A stretch of DNA of 64,000 nucleotides from Gemmatimonadales bacterium (GTDB lineage: Bacteria; Gemmatimonadota; Gemmatimonadetes; Gemmatimonadales; GWC2-71-9), in contig JAWKQM010000002.1 in assembly GCA_041390145.1 (NCBI GenBank), forward strand, positions 186,001 through 250,000. The letters run 5' to 3'. Below are positions 36,294 through 43,281 of the stretch, one piece after another; the stretch's first letter is position 1; every line of letters starts with the position of its first letter. Under the pieces are notes generated by a model. The model saw only the letters and a program-made list of their open reading frames with translations. It made no database searches and had not been told where the DNA came from. Position numbers and translations under genes: made by a program.

Positions 36294-37316
36294 ATGACCG
36301 CCCCGCACTCACCCCCGACCACCTTCCGCGAATCGACCCTCTGGTCGATGCCGATTCGCGATCTGGGCCTCACGATCGAGGGGACCAGGCTGGAGCCGGT
36401 GGTGGACGAGTTCCGCAGGGAGCTTGAGGTCCTTGGGCTGCGACGGGTCTCGCCCCGCTTCTACCTCTCCACGGAGTGGGGGGTGCCGTTCGAGACGGTG
36501 GCCATCGCCATCCCGTTCTACCTGGCCCACGAAGAGCTTGAGGAGATGCATGCCGAACGGGCCGGCCATGTCGAGGGACAGGACCGGGAGGAGATCCTCC
36601 GCTACCTGCGTCACGAAATGGGTCACGTGGTGAACTACGCCTACCGCCTCTATGACCGGCCGGAGTGGGAGAAGCTGTTCGGTTCGATGAGCGAACCGTA
36701 CGAGGACGACTACCGCCCGATTCCCTTCAGCAAGAAGCACGTCAGGCACTTGCCGGGCTGGTACGCGCAGAAGCACCCGGACGAGGACTGGGCAGAGACG
36801 TTTGCCGTCTTCATCACGCCGGGATCGGACTGGCGTGCCGAGTACGCGGGACGGCCCGTGGCGCTGGCCAAGCTCGAGTACTGCCAGCGTACGCTCGCCT
36901 CGCTTCTCGACCGCGAACCGGTCGTGGTCGACGATGAACTGGACGAGGATGTCGGTGAAATCGAGTACTCCCTCGCCAAGTTCTATCGCGACCTGCTGCC
37001 CCGTGAATCGCGCCTCGGCCTCAACCTGGACATGATGCTGAAGAGCATCTTTCCCGACCGCGGGGCCATGCTCCAGCCGAGGGCGGCCTCACAGCTGCTT
37101 CGTCGCCTGGAACCCGATCTCCTGGACAACGTCTTTCGGTGGACCGGGCATTTTCCCGACCGCACCCGCGTCCTGGTCGATCACCTGGCCGCGAGAGCGC
37201 AGAGCCTGAACCTGTCCTACCATGAATCGCAGGAACCCGCCATCACCGTGGCGCTGACCACCCTCGTCACGTCGCTCGCCATGAATTACGTCCACTCCGG
37301 CGGCTACCTCCGCTAG
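36294..37316 (+). CDS. Putative zinc metallopeptidase (Peptidase_Mx-like)
   Basis: A 340-residue protein. A zinc motif 'RHEMGHVVNYAYRLY' lies near residue 105, and a third-ligand-type region 'HPDEDWAETFAVFITPG' near residue 160, the layout of the 'putative zinc-binding metallopeptidase' family. It has no signal peptide. The C-terminal half (residues 190-340) is helical and not recognised. It ends convergently with the ATP-grasp gene, their stop codons overlapping, which places a hydrolase next to a ligase. The physiological peptide is unknown. Confidence 0.8.
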   Translation: MTAPHSPPTTFRESTLWSMPIRDLGLTIEGTRLEPVVDEFRRELEVLGLRRVSPRFYLSTEWGVPFETVAIAIPFYLAHEELEEMHAERAGHVEGQDREEILRYLRHEMGHVVNYAYRLYDRPEWEKLFGSMSEPYEDDYRPIPFSKKHVRHLPGWYAQKHPDEDWAETFAVFITPGSDWRAEYAGRPVALAKLEYCQRTLASLLDREPVVVDDELDEDVGEIEYSLAKFYRDLLPRESRLGLNLDMMLKSIFPDRGAMLQPRAASQLLRRLEPDLLDNVFRWTGHFPDRTRVLVDHLAARAQSLNLSYHESQEPAITVALTTLVTSLAMNYVHSGGYLR

Positions 37317-38428
37317 CCCTCGGCGGTCTTCTTCGCGGTTTCCTCGCCCTTCTTGGTCTCTTCAGACGGCTGCTTTTTTGCCGTATCTCCGCTCTTCTTC
37401 CCGTTCGGCTGCGGCACCTTCAATGGCTCGATCCGGGTCCGGAGTCCCGCGCCGCGCCGGTATCGGTCAGTGGCCAGGTCCACGATGCGCTGAATCAGCG
37501 CGGGATAGGGGATGCCAGCCGCCGTCGCCGCCATCGCAAACTCGCTGTCGCGCGCCAGGTAGCAGCTCGCGTTCACTTCCAGCACATAGATGTCGCCGGT
37601 ATCGGTGAGCCGAAGGTCCACGCGGCCGTAGTCGCGGACCCGGAGCGCCCGGTAGGCGTCGACCGACACCTTCTGGAGCTTGGCGCGGAGTTCGTCGGGC
37701 AGGTCGGCGAGGACCGACTTGGTCCCCTTGTACGCCGCGCTGTTCTCGTCCCACTTCGCCTTGCTGTCGAGCACATGCGGCACCCCGTCGGGAAGCCCCG
37801 AGAAGTCCAGTTCAATCGGGGGGAGCGCGATCGGGTCGTGATTCCCCAGCACACCGACGTAAAACTCCCGTCCCTCGATGTACTCCTCGGCGAGGGCGGA
37901 ATCGTTGAGGTCCTCGTGGATGGTGGCCACGCGGCGCATCAGCGTCTTCATGTCGGTCACGAGGGAATTGCGATGAATGCCGATGGAGGCGTCGGTGCGG
38001 AGCGGCTTGACGAAGAGCGGCATGCGGAGGTTGCCGCCGGTCTCGAAGTCGGCATCACGGGCAAAGACGGCGAACCGGGGATACAGGATGCCGTGAAAGG
38101 CGAGCAGTTTCTTGGAGAGGGCCTTGTCCTGCGTCAGGTAGGACTCGCCGGGGCCGCAGCCGGTGTACTCGAGGCCGAGGAGGTCGAGCAATCCCTCCAT
38201 GGCAATATCACCGAAGATATTTTCGGCGAACATCTCCACCATGTTGAAGACGAGGTCGGGGCGGCGGCGCTGGAGTCCGGCAATCACCCGCTTGACGTCG
38301 GCGTGGACTCCGAGGATGGCCACCTGGTGCCCCTGCCGCCGAAGTGCCCGCGCCACCTGGTTGACCACCACGTCGTACTCGGTGGAGCGTTCGCTGGCCT
38401 CGACGTACGTCAGGACGGTGATTCTCAC
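37313..38428 (-). CDS. D-Ala-D-Ala ligase-like ATP-grasp enzyme
   Basis: A 371-residue ATP-grasp protein: pre-ATP-grasp residues 1-100 with 'FNMVEMFAENIFGD', 'KALSKKLLAFHGI', ATP-binding 'MPLFVKPLRTDASIGI' and 'LAEEYIEGREFYVGVLG', then the metal-binding 'LRLTDTGDIYVLEVNASCYLA'. Members form amide or ester bonds between a carboxylate and an amine, usually in D-Ala-D-Ala or small-peptide synthesis. True Ddl motifs are only partly matched, so another substrate is likely. The last 35 residues are a Lys/Glu/Thr-rich tail not seen in Ddl. Confidence 0.85.
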   Translation of the reverse strand: MRITVLTYVEASERSTEYDVVVNQVARALRRQGHQVAILGVHADVKRVIAGLQRRRPDLVFNMVEMFAENIFGDIAMEGLLDLLGLEYTGCGPGESYLTQDKALSKKLLAFHGILYPRFAVFARDADFETGGNLRMPLFVKPLRTDASIGIHRNSLVTDMKTLMRRVATIHEDLNDSALAEEYIEGREFYVGVLGNHDPIALPPIELDFSGLPDGVPHVLDSKAKWDENSAAYKGTKSVLADLPDELRAKLQKVSVDAYRALRVRDYGRVDLRLTDTGDIYVLEVNASCYLARDSEFAMAATAAGIPYPALIQRIVDLATDRYRRGAGLRTRIEPLKVPQPNGKKSGDTAKKQPSEETKKGEETAKKTAEG

Positions 38429-38446
38429 GCGCGCTCCTCGCTCGGG

Positions 38447-40036
38447 TCAGTCGTCGAGTCCCATACCCCACCGAATCAGTGAAACCGGCAGCCCTCCGTA
38501 CGAGAGCATGGCGTCGTGGAACACGCGGATGGGGACGTCCGGCCCGACCCGCTCGCGCCAGGTGTCGCGCAGCCGGTGGATCTCCCGCCGCCCCACGGCG
38601 TCGGCCAGGGCGTATGTCGGCCGGGCACTGGCCCGCCGCACCATCTCCATCGCCTCCTCGCGGTCGACCGCCAGATGCTCCACCGCGTACGACACCCCCT
38701 CGGTCGGGGTCATGCCCCGGGTATGCAACCCGACGTCGAGAATGACCCGCACCGCGGCGCGGAGCCGGCGCGCAATTCCCATCAGCCGCTCCTCGGGGCC
38801 ACCGGCAAACCCGGCAGCCGCCAGCAGTTCCTCCGAATAGAGCGCCCAGCCCCGCACGGTGAGCGGAGTCCAGAGATACTGCCGGACGAGCGACGGCTGC
38901 GCGGCGGCCGTTTCCCGCTGGAGGAAGTGGCCAGGCCACGCTTCCGCCGCGGCCCAGGCCCATGTCTCATGCCGCGAGTGAACCGCGCCGCCATTCGCAT
39001 CGGTGATGAGCAGACGGCCACCCCGCGCCCGCTCACCGGGGCTCGGCGGCTCGCACCAGACGGCAGGCAGGAAGTGCTGCAGATAGGCGGGGGTCGCCTC
39101 GACCCGGAGTTCCGCGGAAGGCAGCGCGACGATCCCCGACTCGGCCACGAAGCCCCGCGCCCGTCCGACCTCGTCCGCGTAGGCCTCGAGCACCGACGCG
39201 CCCAGCCCCTCCGCACGCAGGCGCCGCACGGTTTCCGCCCACGGGGCCTCCGGGCTGAGAGCCAATGCCGCCGCCTGCATCTCGGCGCCGGTCTCCTCCA
39301 CCAGCCGGAGGCCGTAGCGCCACAGTTCGGGTGCCGTGGCGCGCAGCGCGTGTTCGTGGTGGAGGCGACGGTTGAATTCGTCCTCTCCCACGGCAAAGGC
39401 GAGTTCCGCGGGATTGGTCTGAAGTTCGGTGCGGAGCGTGGTCTTGAAGTGGGCCAGCGCCGCCGCCGCTTCGTAGGCGGCCGCCGCGAGCGTGTCGAGC
39501 ATCGAGGGAACACGGCGCCCGAATTCGGCGGCCAGCAACCCCGGCAGCTCGGCGCCACCCTCCAGCATGGTCAGGCCGGTGCCCAGCATGACGGGCGGCT
39601 GGCTCCGCAGAGTGGCGCCGGCACTGGCCAGAAACTCCGGCGTGGCCTGCAGCCTGGCGAGGGCCGCTTCCGCCCGCCGCTCCGTCTCGTCGGCGGCGCG
39701 TTCAATCAGGCCGTAGTAGGCACCGAAGAGGTGGGAGAGCCAGAAGGCGGGGTCGTGCACGTGGGGACGTTCGTGCTGGAACCGAAAGGTGGAAACACGA
39801 ATATCGTCGAGGAGCGCCGTTCGGTCGATCTCATCCTGCAGCCCGGCGATTTCCAGTTCCTCGACCGCTCCCGCCATCGCGCGGTAGGCGGCGAGCTGCC
39901 GCCGGACGCTGACATCGTCGAAGGTGCCGAGCCGGGCATCCGAGGCGGCGTCACCGGCCGCCGTTCCGGCCGCCGGATCGAAGTTCCACCGGAGGTCGAG
40001 ATAGGAACGGGCGAGGGCGTCAGTGGCTGACGGCAT
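38447..40036 (-). CDS. DUF885-family protein with altered metal motif
   Basis: A 529-residue helical protein of the DUF885 family (relatives act as zinc carboxypeptidase-like or dipeptidyl enzymes). The usual HExxPGHxxQ motif reads 'AEAWPGHFLQ', so the first His is Ala, and the 'EGWALY' motif reads 'RGWALY'. Upstream 'YLDLRWNFDP' and the C-terminal 'FHDAMLSYGGLPVSLIRW' are family-like. No signal peptide. It lies 18 nt before the ATP-grasp gene on the same strand. Its ATG lies 17 nt inside the LeuA-like gene end; a longer form from 40066 is possible. Confidence 0.78.
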   Translation of the reverse strand: MPSATDALARSYLDLRWNFDPAAGTAAGDAASDARLGTFDDVSVRRQLAAYRAMAGAVEELEIAGLQDEIDRTALLDDIRVSTFRFQHERPHVHDPAFWLSHLFGAYYGLIERAADETERRAEAALARLQATPEFLASAGATLRSQPPVMLGTGLTMLEGGAELPGLLAAEFGRRVPSMLDTLAAAAYEAAAALAHFKTTLRTELQTNPAELAFAVGEDEFNRRLHHEHALRATAPELWRYGLRLVEETGAEMQAAALALSPEAPWAETVRRLRAEGLGASVLEAYADEVGRARGFVAESGIVALPSAELRVEATPAYLQHFLPAVWCEPPSPGERARGGRLLITDANGGAVHSRHETWAWAAAEAWPGHFLQRETAAAQPSLVRQYLWTPLTVRGWALYSEELLAAAGFAGGPEERLMGIARRLRAAVRVILDVGLHTRGMTPTEGVSYAVEHLAVDREEAMEMVRRASARPTYALADAVGRREIHRLRDTWRERVGPDVPIRVFHDAMLSYGGLPVSLIRWGMGLDD

Positions 40037-41282
40037 CGGCCACGCTCTGTCCACGGGCTGCCGCAATGAGCCGTTCGCATTCCGGCGTGTCCAGCACGCG
40101 GTCCGCCTTCTTGGCTGCGTTGAAGAGCGCCTCGGAGAGCAGCGTGTCCTCCGGATCGTAGCCGTGTTCTTCCAGCCAGCACTTCACGTTGGAGAGCCCC
40201 GACACCGGCGAAATCTCGATCCGCTGCCGGAAGCCGAAGATGCCGGCCGGCACGGAGGAATACACCCGGTCCGCGAGCCACTCATCGCCCTTCTTGCGCG
40301 CCTTGAGGATGGCGGCCGCGTGCACCCCCGTGGCGGTGCGGAAGGCGTCGGTGCCGACCACCGGATACTGCGCCGGCACGGGGATGCCGGTCGATTCGGA
40401 GGCGAGCTGACAGTACTCGCTGAGCTTGGAGAGGTCGCCGGTATGGAGCCCGAGGAGGTAGAGGTTCACGATCAGGAGGTCCATCTCCGCATTGCCCACC
40501 CGCTCCCCGATGCCGAGCGCGGTCCCGTGCACCCGGTCGACGCCGGCCTCGATTGCCGCGAGGCAATTGGCGATGCCGAGGCCGCGGTCGCGATGCCCGT
40601 GCCAGTCAATCAGGACATCTTCGCCTGAGGGGGTCACGATCTCGTCCTGCACGAACTTGACCAGCGCGCGGACGCCGGCGGGTGTCGCGAATCCGACCGT
40701 GTCGGCCAGGCAGATGCGACGGGCGCCGCACGCGATGGCGGCGCCATAGAGCGCCTTCAGCGTTTCCGGCCTGGCCCGCGTGGTGTCCTCAGTGACGTAC
40801 ATGACGGGCAGGCCGTTGGTGACGGCGTAGGTCACCGCCTCCTCCGAGACCCGCAGCATCTTGTCGAGCGTCCAGTCCTCGGTATACTGCCGGATGCTCG
40901 AGCTCCCGATGAAGGTGGCGGCCTCGATGGGCACACCGACTTCTTCCGACACCCGGACGATCGGTTCCACGTCGGCGATGACGGTGCGGGCGGCGCAGTT
41001 CATGTCGATCGGGAGCCTCTGCTCGACGATTTCCTTTGCGAGCGCCCGGACCTGCGCCACCGCGCGCGGGCCGGCGCCGGGCAGTCCGATGTCCGCGGAC
41101 CGCACCCCCAGGTCGGCCATCAGGTGCAGGAGACGGATCTTGACGTCCATCGGCGGGTCGATCACCGACGGGCTCTGCAGGCCGTCGCGGAGGGTCTCGT
41201 CGTTCAGCACCACCGGCCGCCGCGTGTAGTCGAAGGCGGCGTCCCTGGCGTTCCAGTCGTATACGAGATCTTTGGATTCCAT
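40020..41282 (-). CDS. HMGL/LeuA-type acyl-CoA condensing enzyme (isopropylmalate synthase-like)
   Basis: A 420-residue DRE-TIM metallolyase: 'NDETLRDGLQSP' carries the signature Arg-Asp, 'DIGLPGAGP' and 'FIGSSSIRQYTEDWTLDKML' follow, and the metal-binding HxH lies in 'DWHGHRDRGLG'. 'GERVGNAEMDLL' is the loop Gly-Asn-Ala-Glu of isopropylmalate and homocitrate synthases. It condenses acetyl-CoA with a 2-oxo acid. It has no C-terminal LeuA regulatory domain, so it might be a homocitrate, citramalate or other relative rather than feedback-controlled LeuA. No leuBCD neighbours. Confidence 0.86.
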   Translation of the reverse strand: MESKDLVYDWNARDAAFDYTRRPVVLNDETLRDGLQSPSVIDPPMDVKIRLLHLMADLGVRSADIGLPGAGPRAVAQVRALAKEIVEQRLPIDMNCAARTVIADVEPIVRVSEEVGVPIEAATFIGSSSIRQYTEDWTLDKMLRVSEEAVTYAVTNGLPVMYVTEDTTRARPETLKALYGAAIACGARRICLADTVGFATPAGVRALVKFVQDEIVTPSGEDVLIDWHGHRDRGLGIANCLAAIEAGVDRVHGTALGIGERVGNAEMDLLIVNLYLLGLHTGDLSKLSEYCQLASESTGIPVPAQYPVVGTDAFRTATGVHAAAILKARKKGDEWLADRVYSSVPAGIFGFRQRIEISPVSGLSNVKCWLEEHGYDPEDTLLSEALFNAAKKADRVLDTPECERLIAAARGQSVADAVSH

Positions 41283-41334
41283 AGTCGTAGTCTCTCGCCT
41301 CGAAGCGGGGGCGTCAAGCGCCACCGCGTCGGGG

Positions 41335-42312
41335 TCAGCGCGCGTTGAGCTCGGAGTCGTCGCCGAGGCTGGCCGTTCCTCGCAGGCCGGTCACCTTCAC
41401 GCGGTTGCCAAGGAGCGCTCCGTCGAGCGAGGACGTGCCGATGACCGCGTCGCGGCCGATGATCGTGTTCCGAATGGTGCTGTCGGTGATGCGCGTCCCC
41501 GCTTCAATGGACACATTGGGCCCGATGCTGCTCCGCTCGATGGTCACGCCGTCCTCGATGTAGACCGGGTCGCTGATGACCACGCCGGGAAAGTCCCGCC
41601 GGCGCGCGGCGCCGTGCTCAAGCAGGATGCCGTTGGTCTCGAGAAGCGTGCCGGGCGCGCCGCAGTCATACCAGCCGCCCACCTCGGCGGCCAGGATGCG
41701 GCTGCCGTGCTCGATCATCCGCTGGAAGGCATCGGTCAGGTAGTACTCCCCCTTGTTGGCGGGCGACGCCAGCACGTGGTCAATCCCGGCCCAGAGCGCG
41801 GCCACGTCGCGGATGAAATAGAGGCCGATGTTGGCCAGCTTCGAAATTGGCGTGGAAGGCTTCTCCACGATGCGGGTCATGTAGCCGTCGGCGTCGGTCA
41901 CCACCACGCCGAAGCGCTGGTAGTCCTCCACCTCCTTGGCCCAGATGATCCCGTCGGCATCGGTGCGATTGATGAGGGAGAGATCTGCCTCGAACACGGT
42001 GTCCACGAAGACGATCAGCACGGGGCCGGTCACGTGCGGCCGCGCGAGGTTGATGGCCCCGGCCGTGCCGTCCTGCACCTTCTGCTCGATGAAGCGGCAG
42101 GGGATGCCGTACCGGTCCTTCGCGTACGCCTCCACCGTTTCCTTGAGGTGACCGGTGATGAAGATCAGCTCCGTCACGTCCAGACCCTCGAGCCGGTCCA
42201 TCACCCAGTCCATGACCGGGCGGCCCGCCACCTTGAGCATCGGCTTGGGGACGAGGTGGGTATGTGGCCGGAGTCGGGTCCCTTTGCCCGCCAGCGGAAT
42301 GATGACCTGCAT
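41335..42312 (-). CDS. Sugar-1-phosphate nucleotidyltransferase with left-handed beta-helix
   Basis: A 325-residue protein. N-terminal NTP-transferase domain (residues 1-235) with 'IPLAGKGTRLRPHTHLVPKP' and 'KGEYYLTDAFQ'. The C-terminal hexapeptide repeat (about 245-325) includes 'VYIEDGVTIERSSIGPNVSI' and 'IIGRDAVIG'. It resembles glucose-1-phosphate thymidylyl- or GlmU/ManC-type enzymes and should activate a sugar phosphate with NTP. The cupin gene upstream, overlapping it (TGATG), looks like a mannose-6-phosphate isomerase domain, so GDP-mannose or similar supply is plausible. Confidence 0.85.
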   Translation of the reverse strand: MQVIIPLAGKGTRLRPHTHLVPKPMLKVAGRPVMDWVMDRLEGLDVTELIFITGHLKETVEAYAKDRYGIPCRFIEQKVQDGTAGAINLARPHVTGPVLIVFVDTVFEADLSLINRTDADGIIWAKEVEDYQRFGVVVTDADGYMTRIVEKPSTPISKLANIGLYFIRDVAALWAGIDHVLASPANKGEYYLTDAFQRMIEHGSRILAAEVGGWYDCGAPGTLLETNGILLEHGAARRRDFPGVVISDPVYIEDGVTIERSSIGPNVSIEAGTRITDSTIRNTIIGRDAVIGTSSLDGALLGNRVKVTGLRGTASLGDDSELNAR

Positions 42313-42665
42313 CAGCTCCCCCGTCCGTAGCGGTCGGACAGGCGGACCAGGTCGTCGAGCTCCGGCGTGGACGCCTCGAGCACGTCGCTGTCCACCACGG
42401 CCTCGATCTGGTGGACGAGGCCCGCCGGGATGTGCACCGAATCGCCGGCCTTGAAGGCGCGGGCTTCCAGCTCCTCGCCAGGGCGCGTCCGCAGGATGAG
42501 CTCGCCGGAGAGGACGTGCATCGTCTCGTCCTTCTTGTTGTGGTATTGCAGGCTCAGCACATGGCCCGCCTTCACGTGCAGCACCTTGCCCACGTAGCGG
42601 TCGGTGCGAGCCCAGATCAACTCATGGCCCCACGGCTTGTCCACCCGGTACGGCACATCCGGCAT
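42312..42665 (-). CDS. Single-domain cupin, mannose-6-phosphate isomerase-like
   Basis: A 117-residue cupin: 'KPWGHELIW' at the start, metal site 'SLQYHNKKDETMHVLSGE', then 'GDSVHIPAGLVHQIEA' and 'LEASTPELDDLVRLSDRYGR', the pattern of the C-terminal domain of type II phosphomannose isomerase/GDP-mannose pyrophosphorylase, here standing alone. It is coupled to both neighbours by TGATG overlaps. It may complete the catalytic set of the nucleotidyltransferase downstream or act as a regulator. Confidence 0.88.
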   Translation of the reverse strand: MPDVPYRVDKPWGHELIWARTDRYVGKVLHVKAGHVLSLQYHNKKDETMHVLSGELILRTRPGEELEARAFKAGDSVHIPAGLVHQIEAVVDSDVLEASTPELDDLVRLSDRYGRGS

Positions 42666-43249
42666 CAGGTCCCCACAGGTCGAAGTTTGAACGAAGACGG
42701 CACGGTGACGCAGGCGCGCACGCAGACACCGCAGCCCACACATCCCTCCGCACGGATCACCGGGTGCCCCGCCTCGTCGATGGCGAGCGCCTCCGGGCCG
42801 ATCGGACAGGCCTTGGCGCACACGGAGCATTCAGACCCCTGGAAGGTGATGCACCGCTCCGGCAGCAGCTCCAGGAGGCCCATCTGCACGCCGGCCCAGC
42901 CATCGGCGGGGACGTTCAGCGCCTCGGTCGGGCAGGCCGCGGCGCACGGCATCTCCGGGCAGGCGATGCACGGCTGCAGGCGCGGGTCGAAGAAGGGCGT
43001 CCCGGCGGCGAGCCCGGCGCTGGGCGCCGCGAACTGGATGGCGTGCGGCGGACAGACGCTGCCGCAGTCGCCGCAGCGGGTGCACGCCGTGAGGAACCCG
43101 ACCTCCGGCAGCGCGCCCGGCGGACGGTGGTAGCGCTTCTGCACCACCGTCTCCTCGGTCTTCTTGACGATGTCGTCGAGCCAGTCCCCAACCAGGTTCC
43201 GGAAGAAATCCCGCCGGTTGCCATCGCCACGATCCCAGGGTCCTGTCAT
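42665..43249 (-). CDS. NapF/MauM-type polyferredoxin
   Basis: A 194-residue protein with four Cys-rich 4Fe-4S groups: 'CTRCGDCGSVCPP' (about 56-68), 'CIACPEMPCAAACP' (about 93-106), 'CSVCAKACP' (about 141-149) and 'CVGCGVCVRAC' (about 170-180). The N-terminal 'RRDFFRNLVGDWLDDIV' is like the start of NapF and related proteins linked to periplasmic nitrate reductase and methylamine systems. No twin-arginine signal of full length is evident, so it is probably cytosolic. No reductase is encoded nearby. Confidence 0.88.
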   Translation of the reverse strand: MTGPWDRGDGNRRDFFRNLVGDWLDDIVKKTEETVVQKRYHRPPGALPEVGFLTACTRCGDCGSVCPPHAIQFAAPSAGLAAGTPFFDPRLQPCIACPEMPCAAACPTEALNVPADGWAGVQMGLLELLPERCITFQGSECSVCAKACPIGPEALAIDEAGHPVIRAEGCVGCGVCVRACVTVPSSFKLRPVGT

Positions 43250-43281
43250 ACGGGAAGTCTAGCGGGGTGACCGCCGCTCCC

